From: Pantoea rwandensis
Lineage (GTDB): Bacteria > Pseudomonadota > Gammaproteobacteria > Enterobacterales > Enterobacteriaceae
Assembly (NCBI RefSeq): GCF_000759475.1
Contig: NZ_CP009454.1
Location: forward strand, 1,922,001-1,986,000
Length of the DNA stretch: 64,000 bases
Reading direction: 5' to 3'
Shown here piece after piece: positions 18,612 through 27,193 of this stretch. Made by a program: the position numbers and the translations under genes. Position 1 is the stretch's first letter. Each line of letters opens with the position of its first letter. The notes under the pieces are model-generated. The model was not told the origin of the DNA and did no database searches. It was given only the letters and a program-made list of their open reading frames with translations.

Positions 18612-20417
18612 ATGTCTTCATCTCAAAATGATTTACCACTGACTGCGATTCTTCAGTCAGCCGCGACGCTTTTTCCGGTCGCTGACGAATCAGTCGCTTT
18701 GCAAACGCTCAGCGTCGATACCACGCCACCCGCAGCACTGCGTCCCTATGAGCCCGTCGCACAGGATGGTGTCATAGCGGCCTGGGAGGCGAACAACAAC
18801 ATCCATCTGCGTGGTCGAGCCGAATCAGAGCCTGGCGCAACCGTCACCTTAACCTTCAACGATCAGAGCTGGACCAGTACGGTGAATCAGTGGGGATACT
18901 GGAACGCTTCCATGCCGCCATCGGTATTAAGTGGGCTGGCCGACGGGAACTACAGCCTGACGCTGACCATCACCGATAAAGCGGGTAACAGCACCGATAC
19001 CCAGGTCGGTTTTGGCGTTTATGTCGATAAAAGTATCAAACCCACGTTGACGCTGAACCCAGTAAGCGAAGATAACGCGGTGAGTGTCTCTGAAGGGGTT
19101 TACGATCTGGTGATCCGCGGTACGTCTACGCATATGCCGACTGGCAGCCATGTCACGCTGACATTAGGTGACAAAACGTATCTTGGTGATGTCAGCGCGA
19201 ACGGTAACTGGCGTGCCTCTATCGGTGCGGATGATTTACACGATTTCCAGGATGGCGTGTACACACTGAAGGTCAGCGCAATCGATCCAAATGGCAAAAC
19301 CACCTCCACGCAGCACGATCTCACCTTAATCACGCACGCCAGTAGCTTGCCGGAGATCAGCTTCGATAGCGTCACCGATGACAACGTGATCAATAAAGAG
19401 GAAAGCCAAAGCGATCTGACGTTGAGCGGCAGCTTATCGGTGCTGGCTCCGGGACAGCAAGTGAGCGTATGCAGCGGCGATGCCGTCTATCAGGCACAGG
19501 TAGGGAGTGATGGTCATTGGCAGGTCACTATCCCCGCTGCTGAGGTCGCCAGTTTCATCGCACCAGGTGAAGTGCGTGTATATGCCAGCGATGCCGCGAA
19601 TAACAGTACCGATGCCCTGCTGGAACTCCATGTGGTCACCCAGTTGCCCGATATCTATTACGAGATCGACATCGGTGGCGATACCACACTGAATTTTGCC
19701 GAAGCGCAGCACGATCTGAGTTTCTATACCGAAAATATTAATCAACTCACCATTAACGGCAAAACCTACACGCCTGTCGATGGCATGGTGACGCTCAGCG
19801 CAGCCGATTTGCAGGCGCTGCCAGACGGGGCCGTCTCTGCTATTGCCGCGCAAGCCGATCAGTATGGCAATCATGATACGCAAACCATCGACACGCTTTT
19901 CACTGTTGCAACCCATCAGTTGCCGACCCTGACGCTCAATCAACCTTTCGATGATGGTGTGATTGATGCCGCAGACGTGAATACATGGCACCTGATTCAG
20001 GGCACCAGTACGCATCTTGATCAGGGAAGTATAGTGACCGTCAGCTTAGGTGACCAAAGCTACAGCGCCACGGTGAAAGCGGATGGCAGTTGGTCATTCA
20101 CTGTTCTGGCGGGCCAGTTGGCGACGCTGGATGACGGCAGTTATCAGATGAAAGCCAGCGCGCAGGATAAAGCCGGCAATGTGGCCAGTGCGAGTCAGCC
20201 TGTGGCGGTGGAAAGCCACGACAGCAACGCCAGCCTGAGCAGTGAGCAGGTGGATGCCTTGCTGGTCAATCTTAGTGAGAGTGGCGCCAGCCACAGTAGC
20301 CAGCCAAGCGATGCGGCGGTCAGTCGGACATTGGACACCCACTACAGTGCCAGCGATAGCGGATATACCCTCGCCGATCATCTGCAACAGCAGCACACCG
20401 CACAAACCATGGTGTAA
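18612..20417 (+). CDS. Ig-like repeat protein, putative type I secretion substrate
   Basis: A 601-residue acidic protein with no Sec signal peptide. After a short head (1-35) come five bacterial Ig-like modules of roughly 90-100 residues (about 36-139, 143-241, 246-342, 346-433, 437-534); paired motifs such as RGTSTHMPTGSHVTLTLGDKTY and GTSTHLDQGSIVTVSLGDQSY, each with a -DGxWxxxI/V- and a DGxYxLxxxA-D-xGN motif, repeat along the chain. The last 67 residues are rich in Ser, Asp, His and Gln and may be the export signal. RTX nonapeptides are absent. Start: ATG at 18612, with GAGG six bases before it, in preference to ATG at 18600. The ABC exporter gene follows 62 bp on. An adhesin or matrix role is inferred from Bap/SiiE-like families; this one is unusually small. 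Confidence 0.75.
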   Translation: MSSSQNDLPLTAILQSAATLFPVADESVALQTLSVDTTPPAALRPYEPVAQDGVIAAWEANNNIHLRGRAESEPGATVTLTFNDQSWTSTVNQWGYWNASMPPSVLSGLADGNYSLTLTITDKAGNSTDTQVGFGVYVDKSIKPTLTLNPVSEDNAVSVSEGVYDLVIRGTSTHMPTGSHVTLTLGDKTYLGDVSANGNWRASIGADDLHDFQDGVYTLKVSAIDPNGKTTSTQHDLTLITHASSLPEISFDSVTDDNVINKEESQSDLTLSGSLSVLAPGQQVSVCSGDAVYQAQVGSDGHWQVTIPAAEVASFIAPGEVRVYASDAANNSTDALLELHVVTQLPDIYYEIDIGGDTTLNFAEAQHDLSFYTENINQLTINGKTYTPVDGMVTLSAADLQALPDGAVSAIAAQADQYGNHDTQTIDTLFTVATHQLPTLTLNQPFDDGVIDAADVNTWHLIQGTSTHLDQGSIVTVSLGDQSYSATVKADGSWSFTVLAGQLATLDDGSYQMKASAQDKAGNVASASQPVAVESHDSNASLSSEQVDALLVNLSESGASHSSQPSDAAVSRTLDTHYSASDSGYTLADHLQQQHTAQTMV

Positions 20418-20479
20418 GGCATTCGTCGCCCGTGGCAACAGCGGGCGCTTTCTTTATTCCTTTCAAGGAAATTCCAGGG

Positions 20480-22612
20480 ATGAACTCACAACCGAATCTC
20501 AGCGACAATCTTATCGCTGCCATGCTGCGTGCCGCCGCGCATTTGGGTAAAACCGCTGACCACCTTAGGTTACAGCAGCAGATGCGCTGGTTTGCGCATC
20601 TGGCGCCGCTGCAACAATTAGCGCGCATGGCCGAGTTGCTTGGCCTGCACTGTACCTCTGCGACACAGCAGCAACTGCGCTGGGGACCCGACGTCACGCC
20701 CATATTATTGATGCTAAATAACGGTGGGATTGCGTTGCTGGAAGAGATCAATCACGCGGGAGAGGTGCGTTACTGGTTAAGTGAAGGCGGTAATGTCATA
20801 CGCGAAGGTCAACTCAGCGAGTTACTGGCGCAGAGCCTACCGGAAGTCGGTGTCATCGGTGTGGCGGCCCGCGGGCGTGACCAACGCATCGATGAGTTTA
20901 TGCAGCCCTATCAGCCGCATTGGTTCTGGCAACATTTTCGAGGCATGCAGCGGCGTATCGTCGAAATCAGCCTGGCTTCCGTGGTCGGGAATGTGCTGGC
21001 ACTGGCCGGGATTCTGTTTTCAATGCAGGTCTATGACCGGGTTATCCCGGCGCAATCGCAATCCACTTTGTGGGTGCTCTTCTCGGGGGTGTTGCTGGCA
21101 GTAGGCATCGAGTATCTGATTCGCTTAATGCGTACTCAAGTGGCGGATCTCATGGGGAAGCGTATCGACTTAAGGCTTTCTTCGATGCTGTTCGCACGCG
21201 CCATGAACATCCGTAATGAGGCGCGCCCCCGATCCACTGGCGCATTTATTGCGCAACTGCGTGAAATCGATCAGGTTCGAGAACTGCTGACCTCTACCAC
21301 CGTCGGGGCGGCCGCCGATCTTCCTTTTGTGCTGCTGTTTTTATTCATCATGGCGTCAATCGGCGGCTGGCTGGTGATCATTCCACTGCTGGCTATCCCG
21401 CTGATTGTGATCCCCGGTTTACTGATACAAATTCCGATGGCACGCCTGGCACAGGAAGGTCTCCGTGAGGGGGCGTTGCGTCAGGCGGTATTGGTGGAAA
21501 CGTTGGAAGGTGTAGAAGATATTAAAGCGCTGCAAGCGGAACCCTATTTTCAGCGCCAGTGGGAGCAAACGCACGAAGTCAGTGCCGCCGTGAGCAATCA
21601 GCAACGGCTCTGGGGTGCGCGCTTAACCGGGTGGGCGGCCAGCGTGCAACAACTTACCTATGCCAGCATGCTGGTCTTCGGTGTCTACCTGATTTTAAAC
21701 AACCAGATTACGACGGGTACGCTGGTGGCCAGTAGTTTGCTCTCTTCACGTACTCTCGCGCCACTCATGCAACTCACCATGGTGTTTTCCCGCTGGCAGC
21801 ATGCTAAATCCGCCATGAAAGGGCTCGATGCACTGCTGCAAAAACCACTCGACCGCCCGGAGCACCAAAGTCTTGCGCACAGCCCCGTGTTGAGAGGCCA
21901 CTTCAAGTTGCAAGATGTGCGCTATCGCTATGAAGAAGAAAGTCACCTGAGCGTCCTGAATATTGCGCAGTTGGAGATTCATCCCGGTGAGCGGGTGGCA
22001 ATTCTCGGCAAAGTGGGGGCGGGAAAATCGACGCTGCTGAAAATGTTGGCCGGTCAGGCGCGAGCGACGCAGGGTAGGGTCTGGGTAGATGGTGTGGATA
22101 TGGCGGGGATTGATCCCATCGATCTGCGCCGCCAACTGGGTTGGTTGTCCCAGGATGCGCGTTTGTTTTTTGGGACGCTACGTCAGAATTTGCTACTCGG
22201 TAATCCCCATGCGAGTGAACAGGAGATGCTGCAAGCGTTGCGCATCAGCGGGGCGCTGGCGATGGTGCAACAAGATGCCGCGAGTCTTGATCGGGTGATT
22301 CAGGAAGGTGGGCGCGGCTTATCGGGTGGGCAACGGCAAATGATACTGCTCAGTCGATTAATCTTGCGACAGCCCCAGGTGGTGCTGCTGGACGAACCCA
22401 CCGCGGCGATGGATGAGGCGCTGGAAGCGCAGGTGATTCGTCAGTTGTCTCAGTGGATGACGGACCGCACGCTGGTGTTGGTCACCCATCGCCCAGCGCT
22501 GCTGCGGATGGTGGAGCGTATTGTGGTGATGGATAACGGGCGTATTGTGGCCGATGGTGCTCGTGAGGAGATATTGCGCCATGCTGTGAGCATGAAAGGC
22601 GGTGCGGCATGA
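20480..22612 (+). CDS. Type I secretion ABC exporter (permease-ATPase)
   Basis: A 710-residue fused exporter of the LapB/HlyB class. Residues 1-135 form a C39-peptidase-like domain without the catalytic Cys, as in exporters of RTX and giant adhesin substrates, so it should bind rather than cleave the cargo. Membrane segments span about 160-440. The nucleotide-binding domain has Walker A at about 510 (GKVGAGKST), signature LSGGQ, Walker B VVLLDEPTAAMD and the switch His in VTHR. AAGGA ten bases before ATG 20480 supports this start over an earlier in-frame GTG or TTG. The end overlaps the adaptor gene by 4 bp (ATGA), indicating translational coupling. A partner outer-membrane channel is not encoded here; TolC or a remote homologue is presumed. 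Confidence 0.92.
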   Translation: MNSQPNLSDNLIAAMLRAAAHLGKTADHLRLQQQMRWFAHLAPLQQLARMAELLGLHCTSATQQQLRWGPDVTPILLMLNNGGIALLEEINHAGEVRYWLSEGGNVIREGQLSELLAQSLPEVGVIGVAARGRDQRIDEFMQPYQPHWFWQHFRGMQRRIVEISLASVVGNVLALAGILFSMQVYDRVIPAQSQSTLWVLFSGVLLAVGIEYLIRLMRTQVADLMGKRIDLRLSSMLFARAMNIRNEARPRSTGAFIAQLREIDQVRELLTSTTVGAAADLPFVLLFLFIMASIGGWLVIIPLLAIPLIVIPGLLIQIPMARLAQEGLREGALRQAVLVETLEGVEDIKALQAEPYFQRQWEQTHEVSAAVSNQQRLWGARLTGWAASVQQLTYASMLVFGVYLILNNQITTGTLVASSLLSSRTLAPLMQLTMVFSRWQHAKSAMKGLDALLQKPLDRPEHQSLAHSPVLRGHFKLQDVRYRYEEESHLSVLNIAQLEIHPGERVAILGKVGAGKSTLLKMLAGQARATQGRVWVDGVDMAGIDPIDLRRQLGWLSQDARLFFGTLRQNLLLGNPHASEQEMLQALRISGALAMVQQDAASLDRVIQEGGRGLSGGQRQMILLSRLILRQPQVVLLDEPTAAMDEALEAQVIRQLSQWMTDRTLVLVTHRPALLRMVERIVVMDNGRIVADGAREEILRHAVSMKGGAA

Positions 22613-23778
22613 ATCGGGCGATGGTGAATCAAACCCTGGCTCAGCGTGAGCGTAAAACCTCCGCGATTATCTGGGTGTGTACACTCACGCTGCTGTTGTT
22701 TCTGGTGTGGGCCCACTTCGCCGTGCTTGATGAGGTCACTGTGGGCTCTGGCAAAGTGATCCCTTCAAGCCGAGCCCAAGTGATCGACAGCCTCGACGGG
22801 GGCATTATCAAACAGCTCAATGTGCATGAAGGCAGTATTGTTGAGCGTGGGCAGGTGCTGGCGACATTAGACGCAACTCGCTTTGCTTCCAGCTTCGGCG
22901 AAGCCATTGCTCGTGTGCGCATGTTGCGCGCCTCCGCGCAGCGGCTGCAAGCCGAACTGAACGATAAGCCGCTGACTTTTAGTGCGGATATCCTACAACA
23001 TCCTCAGCTAGTGGCGCGTGAAACTCAGCTTTACCAGTCACGACGGCAGAATCTCACCGAAAGTCTTCGCAATCTGCAGCAGTCATTAAAGCTGGTGCAG
23101 GATGAGCTCAATATCACGCAACCGCTGGTGTTGCGCGGGGCGGCGGGCAAAGTGGACCTTATTCGTTTACGCCGTCAGGTCAGTGATTTGCAGGGCAAAA
23201 TTGATGAAGTGCGCAATGACTATTATGTCCGGGCCCACGAGGAACAGGTCAAGAATGACGGTGAACTGGATGCCCAGCAACAGGTCGCAGCGGGTAAACA
23301 GGATCAGTTAGCGCGCACCGCGTTGCTTTCACCTGTGCATGGCATTGTAAAAGACATTCGCGTGACGACCGTCGGAGGTGTGTTGGAGCCAGGTAGCAAG
23401 TTGATGGAAATCGTCCCGCTGGAGGATCAATTGCTGATCGAAACCCGCATCAGTCCGCGTGATATCGGCTACATTCGGCCTGGCTTGCCGGCGGTGGTCA
23501 AGGTAACGGCTTATGATGCGGCTATCTATGGTGATTTGAAAGGCGAAGTGGAAAACGTGTCACCGGATACCTTACAGGACGAGGTTAAACACGAGCAATA
23601 CTATTACCGGGTGTATGTCAGAACGCAAAAAGCTGAACTCTTCAGCCCTCAAGGTCAGAAATTTGCCATCATGCCCGGTATGGTGGCTGATGTTGAGGTA
23701 AAAACCGGTCAGAAAACCGTGATGGATTATCTTCTTAAGCCGCTGAATAAAGCTAAAGAATCTCTCAGAGAGCGTTAA
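22609..23778 (+). CDS. HlyD-family membrane fusion protein of type I secretion
   Basis: A 389-residue periplasmic adaptor. One membrane anchor at about residues 18-38 follows a short cytoplasmic tail; then the lipoyl half-motif (VIDSLDGGIIKQLNVHEGSIVERGQVLATLD), a shortish coiled-coil hairpin (about 100-230) and the second lipoyl half with the C-terminal RTX-type signature region (PGMVADVEVKTGQKTVMDYLLKPL). It should link the ABC exporter to an outer-membrane channel. The 4-bp overlap with the exporter marks one operon. About 180 bp after its stop the micF terminator region begins; no terminator for this operon is obvious. Confidence 0.92.
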   Translation: MNRAMVNQTLAQRERKTSAIIWVCTLTLLLFLVWAHFAVLDEVTVGSGKVIPSSRAQVIDSLDGGIIKQLNVHEGSIVERGQVLATLDATRFASSFGEAIARVRMLRASAQRLQAELNDKPLTFSADILQHPQLVARETQLYQSRRQNLTESLRNLQQSLKLVQDELNITQPLVLRGAAGKVDLIRLRRQVSDLQGKIDEVRNDYYVRAHEEQVKNDGELDAQQQVAAGKQDQLARTALLSPVHGIVKDIRVTTVGGVLEPGSKLMEIVPLEDQLLIETRISPRDIGYIRPGLPAVVKVTAYDAAIYGDLKGEVENVSPDTLQDEVKHEQYYYRVYVRTQKAELFSPQGQKFAIMPGMVADVEVKTGQKTVMDYLLKPLNKAKESLRER

Positions 23779-23962
23779 ATATACGGGCCGGATAATATTT
23801 CAGCGATCTTTGTTACTGGCGGAAATTAACATTGCCCTTTTATGGCTAAGCAATGAACAAAAAGTGCGAAAATAAACAAATAATGTGAAAATAAGTTGGT
23901 GTTAATTTAACCCGTAAAACTAACTTTACTTGGTATAAGAAGGGAAGGTGCGAATCGCAGGC

Positions 23963-24055
23963 AAAAAAATGCCGGACAAACATGTCCGGCGGGAATTAGG
24001 GTAAAACAACTCATTCGGGGTGAATGAAGGTAATAATGAAATAAATGATGATAGC
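23963..24055 (-). ncRNA. micF: MicF antisense RNA
   Basis: Divergent to ompC, as in E. coli, this 93-nt segment (same length as E. coli MicF) begins GCTATCATCATT, identical to the E. coli 5' end used for pairing with ompF mRNA. A middle hairpin TCATTC-ACCCC-GAATGA is followed by a TTTTACCC single-stranded stretch and the terminator GCCGGACA/TGTCCGGC with seven T residues. The 5' end is placed by similarity. MicF represses the ompF porin with Hfq (E. coli knowledge). Nucleotides 13-25 differ from E. coli, so target range may differ. Confidence 0.9.
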
Positions 24056-24208
24056 GGGAGCAATTGTATGCGCTGAGTGGATTTAAGTTTTGTCATTCAG
24101 TGCGGCATTGCATTGTATTTAAATAATTGAAATTAAACATTAAAAAAATGGTTTATCAATGTGTGCTGTATTTTTTGTTGATCTGTGCTGGTTATAAGTT
24201 CCACGATA

Positions 24209-24268
24209 TTTACATTTAGAAATAACTATTAAATACTATGAAACACTTTTGGAAATTTAGTATCATTT
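24209..24268 (+). promoter_or_regulatory. ompC promoter with three OmpR boxes
   Basis: Three successive 20-bp segments match the C1, C2 and C3 OmpR sites of E. coli: TTTACATTTAGAAATAACTA, a second with ATGAAACA (24238-24245) and a third with TTTAGTATCAT (24256-24266). The -10 region, with GATAGATTAT (24273-24282), and a CTTGCCGGCTGAATTTTTAA leader further down are also conserved. The remaining space to micF (24056-24208) is AT-rich and presumably holds the divergent micF promoter. Confidence 0.85.
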
Positions 24269-24376
24269 TCGTGATAGATTATTGCCCTGTATAAAATAAC
24301 AATGGCTTGCCGGCTGAATTTTTAATCGTTCAGTTAGCAGTGGCATAAATAAAGGCACATTAAAGAGGGTAATAAA

Positions 24377-25477
24377 ATGAAACGTCGCGTTCTCTCCCTG
24401 ATGATCCCTGCATTGCTGGTTGCAGGTTCAGCAAGCGCAGCTGAAATTTACAACAAAGATGGCAACAAATTAGACCTCTACGGTAAAGTCGATGGTCTGC
24501 ACTATTTCTCCGACAACTCAGGTTCTGACGGTGATCAGTCTTACCTGCGTTTCGGCTTCAAAGGTGAAACTCAGGTCACAGACCAACTGACCGGTTATGG
24601 CCAGTGGGAATACCAGGCTGCACTGAACACCTCTGAAAACGAAGGCACCGCCAACAGCTTTACGCGTGTCGGTTTTGCCGGTGTGAAATTCGGTGATGCC
24701 GGTTCATTCGATTACGGTCGTAACTATGGCGTGATCTATGATGTTTCTGGCTGGACTGACGTATTGCCAGAGTTCGGTGGCGATACCTACGGCGCGGACA
24801 ACTACCTGTTCCAGCGCGGTAACGGCATGGCGACCTACCGCAACACCAACTTCTTTGGCCTGGTGGATGGCTGGAACTTTGCGGTCCAGTATCAGGGCAA
24901 AAACGATAACCCAACTGAATCCTCTAGCGGCCGTGATGTGCTGGGTGAGAACGGTGATGGTTACGGCCTGAGCACCACTTATGACATCGGTTCCGGTTTC
25001 GGCATTGGTGCAGCGATGTTCCAGTCTGACCGTACTAATAATCAGAACACCGGCGCTATCCTTGGTCGTGGTGACAAAGCTTCTGCTTACACTGGCGGCC
25101 TGAAATATGACGCCAACAATGTGTATCTGGCCGCGATGTACACCCGTTCGTACAACGCGACGCGCTTTGGTTCAAGCGATGCGACCTCTTATGGTTACGC
25201 AGATACAGCGGATAACTGGGAATTGGTGGCACAGTACCAGTTCGACTTCGGTCTGCGTCCTTCCCTGGCGTTCGTCTCTTCTCGTGGCAACGTGCAGAAC
25301 TACGGCGATCAGAACCTGAAAAAATATGTTGATGTGGGTGCGACTTACTACTTCAACAAAAACATGTCGACCTATGTTGATTACCAGATCAACCTGCTGG
25401 ACGACAACAACTTCACCGATGCAGCCGGCATCAACACCGACGACATTGTGGCACTGGGTCTGGTTTACCAGTTCTAA
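24377..25477 (+). CDS. ompC: Outer-membrane porin, OmpC type
   Basis: A 366-residue general porin. A 21-residue signal peptide ends at ASA before [23 protein letters not shown], the standard mature start; the chain ends in VYQF with the terminal Phe required by the Bam machinery. The constriction loop L3 contains PEFGGDTYG, characteristic of the OmpC/F/PhoE family. Position next to micF and the three OmpR boxes identify it as the ompC-locus porin rather than ompF. AGAGGG stands upstream of ATG. EnvZ/OmpR control is expected. Confidence 0.95.
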   Translation: MKRRVLSLMIPALLVAGSASAAEIYNKDGNKLDLYGKVDGLHYFSDNSGSDGDQSYLRFGFKGETQVTDQLTGYGQWEYQAALNTSENEGTANSFTRVGFAGVKFGDAGSFDYGRNYGVIYDVSGWTDVLPEFGGDTYGADNYLFQRGNGMATYRNTNFFGLVDGWNFAVQYQGKNDNPTESSSGRDVLGENGDGYGLSTTYDIGSGFGIGAAMFQSDRTNNQNTGAILGRGDKASAYTGGLKYDANNVYLAAMYTRSYNATRFGSSDATSYGYADTADNWELVAQYQFDFGLRPSLAFVSSRGNVQNYGDQNLKKYVDVGATYYFNKNMSTYVDYQINLLDDNNFTDAAGINTDDIVALGLVYQF

Positions 25478-25533
25478 GTTGCAGCCTGGTAGGGCGTACC
25501 ACTGTGCGCCCTTCGGCGGCCTTCGGGTCGCCG

Positions 25534-26088
25534 CTACTGTAGCAATGGCGTTAGCGCACTTCGTAATACCTGCACGATCTCCTCTGCCTCTTCCCCAATT
25601 TGTACCTGCACAATAGCCCCTTCGACCAACAGCACAATCGGTGCGGTTTTGTCCTGCATTTCGGTTGGCAATTTGTCAGCGATTGCCTGGGCCATGTCCT
25701 GTTTATGCTGGCGAATCAGCAGGCTGGCTTCCGGCAAGGTATTGCCCAATTCTGCTGCCGTATTGATAAATGCACAGCCGCGATAGTCGTCATCGTTAAA
25801 CCAACTCAGCAGCGCGGCGGGCAGGGCATCGACCAGATCCTCTTGCTGCGCCAACGCGCTGCGAAAGGCGGTCATCCAGCGCTGATGACGCGTTTGCAAA
25901 AAAGCCAGAATGAGCGTGTTTTTCGCCGGAAAGTGGCGATAGAAGGTCACTTTCGTGACGCCAGCCGCAGCGATGACCTTGTCTATGCCTGTGGCACGAA
26001 TGCCTTGTTGGTAAAACAGTTGCTGTGCGCTGAGCAGGATGCGATCGCGCGCGGCGGCACTTGCGTCAAAAACCAGAGGTTCCAGCAT
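25534..26088 (-). CDS. TetR-family transcriptional regulator
   Basis: A 184-residue one-domain repressor type protein. The N-terminal helix-turn-helix (about 12-60) reads ILLSAQQLFYQQGIRATGIDKVIAAAGVTKVTFYRHFPAKNTL in two halves typical of TetR; the rest is the helical ligand and dimer domain with GCAFINTAAELG, seen in the YxaF/LmrA-like C-terminal group. ATG at 26088 has AGGA eight bases upstream; a TTG just before it is not needed. It is divergent from the DUF1348 gene, and two near-identical palindromes between them are probable operators. The inducer is unknown. Confidence 0.9.
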   Translation of the reverse strand: MLEPLVFDASAAARDRILLSAQQLFYQQGIRATGIDKVIAAAGVTKVTFYRHFPAKNTLILAFLQTRHQRWMTAFRSALAQQEDLVDALPAALLSWFNDDDYRGCAFINTAAELGNTLPEASLLIRQHKQDMAQAIADKLPTEMQDKTAPIVLLVEGAIVQVQIGEEAEEIVQVLRSALTPLLQ

Positions 26089-26110
26089 CAATATATTCCT
26101 GAAATTTGGA

Positions 26111-26128
26111 GTAGACAGAATTGTCTAC
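26111..26128. promoter_or_regulatory. Palindromic operator 1 (TetR type)
   Basis: GTAGACA-GAAT-TGTCTAC, 7-bp perfect arms. It is the copy nearer the tetR-like gene, 22 bp before its start codon, and is presumably used for autorepression. Confidence 0.8.
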
Positions 26129-26147
26129 ATACGGCAGGATGAATCAA

Positions 26148-26165
26148 GTAGACAGGTCTGTCTAC
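26148..26165. promoter_or_regulatory. Palindromic operator 2 (TetR type)
   Basis: GTAGACA-GGTC-TGTCTAC, same arms as operator 1 with centres 37 bp apart. It ends 18 bp before the DUF1348 start codon, so bound repressor would block that promoter or leader. Confidence 0.8.
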
Positions 26166-26183
26166 ATGCTCAGGAGAGAAATT

Positions 26184-26639
26184 ATGCTGGTTCCCCCGTT
26201 TAGTCACCAGACGGCTTTAGAGAAAGTGCGCATGGCGGAAGATGCCTGGAACAGCTGCGATCCACAGCGGGTATCTCAGGTTTACAGTGAAGATACGCGC
26301 TGGCGTAATCGGAGTGAATTCGTCAGTGGGCGCGCTGAGGTCGTGGCATTTTTACAGCGCAAGTGGGCAAAAGAGTTGAATTATCGTCTGATCAAAGAAC
26401 TTTGGGCGTGGCACGAAGATAAGCTCGCTGTTCGATTTGCTTATGAATGGCAGGATGATAGCGGCAACTGGTTTCGCAGCTATGGCAACGAAAACTGGCA
26501 CTTTGGGGCGGATGGGTTGATGATTCAGCGCTTTGCCTGTATCAACGATTTACCGATAACAGCGCAACAGCGTCTGTTTCACTGGCCGGCAGGAAGACGC
26601 CCGGATGACCATCCGGGCCTGAGCGAGCTGGGTTTGTAA
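26184..26639 (+). CDS. DUF1348 (SnoaL-like, NTF2 fold) protein
   Basis: A 151-residue protein of the DUF1348 family of nuclear-transport-factor-2-like folds: the start [18 protein letters not shown], the [13 protein letters not shown] segment, the basic [30 protein letters not shown] strand run (given here as its known hallmark) and the tail [12 protein letters not shown] and [12 protein letters not shown] are characteristic. No enzymatic role is established for the family. AGGAG seven bases before ATG 26184 fixes the start. Divergent from the TetR-like regulator and almost certainly its target. Confidence 0.88.
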   Translation: MLVPPFSHQTALEKVRMAEDAWNSCDPQRVSQVYSEDTRWRNRSEFVSGRAEVVAFLQRKWAKELNYRLIKELWAWHEDKLAVRFAYEWQDDSGNWFRSYGNENWHFGADGLMIQRFACINDLPITAQQRLFHWPAGRRPDDHPGLSELGL

Positions 26640-26641
26640 CG

Positions 26642-26794
26642 TTACGATATTGTGCGCCATTTTTTGGCTTTTGGCGCAGGTGGCGCCGACGTATTCTGCG
26701 TCGGTATGCCGCCTTCCATCGCGACGCCTGCCAGCGTAAACGCTGAGAAGCGCAACCAGTGTTGCCAGGTTTGTTGTGTTTTTGTCTTGTCCAT
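26642..26794 (-). CDS. Small hypothetical protein, 50 residues
   Basis: A short frame on the minus strand starting MDKTKTQQTWQHWLRFSAF, with GAGGTG six bases before ATG, a strong ribosome binding site. A moderately hydrophobic middle (FSAFTLAGVAMEGGI) is followed by a Pro/Ala/Lys-rich tail ending KKWRTIS. I do not recognise it. It converges on the DUF1348 gene with only 2 bp between the stops, a packing that argues for a real gene, but it could still be chance. Confidence 0.45.
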   Translation of the reverse strand: MDKTKTQQTWQHWLRFSAFTLAGVAMEGGIPTQNTSAPPAPKAKKWRTIS

Positions 26795-26940
26795 TTTGCA
26801 CCTCGCTGATATTCAACTCAGTCTCAACGGTGCAGAATTCATGCCAGGTCACCGCTCTCAGCGCCACGCGGCCTCAATCTAATTTGCTACACTCCGGCAG
26901 CGCTGAAGCGGTGCATATCATGATTCCATGGTGCAAAAAT

Positions 26941-27054
26941 TTAACGTTTGCGCGAGGGGTAATGCTGAATCAGTCGATGGCGATAGTGCTGCCAGCAGCG
27001 GAAAGTCCCGAAGATGAACAGAACGGCGGATACAGCGAGAATCATAAAAATCAT
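26941..27054 (-). CDS. Small single-span membrane protein, 37 residues
   Basis: Starts MIFMILAVSAVLFIFGTFRCW and ends in a basic tail (HYRHRLIQHYPSRKR), the classic layout of a small inner-membrane protein with the C-terminus in the cytoplasm by the positive-inside rule. AGGAG is six bases before ATG, an ideal ribosome binding site. It lies 139 bp from and divergent to apbE, and 146 bp upstream of the 50-residue gene on the same strand, so the two may share a transcript. Not recognised; function unknown. Confidence 0.65.
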   Translation of the reverse strand: MIFMILAVSAVLFIFGTFRCWQHYRHRLIQHYPSRKR

Positions 27055-27193
27055 CAGTCGCTCCTGTGCGGTTAGGGGCTTGAGCGCTTAATCCTCTGTC
27101 AGTCTGGTATGGACATCAAGCAGCTTTAGCCTGTTTTACAAGCGATTTATGCTTTGAAACAGGATGAATTAATGGGTTACAGATGAGGAAGTG

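Noticed and set aside
18612..20417. Ig-repeat protein as an RTX toxin or autotransporter
   Set aside because: There are no GGxGxDxxx nonapeptides, no Sec signal peptide and no C-terminal beta-barrel; only Ig-like modules are visible.
26121..26183. Longer N-terminus for the DUF1348 protein
   Set aside because: The extension runs through operator 2 and has no family similarity; the AGGAG-led ATG is clearly better.
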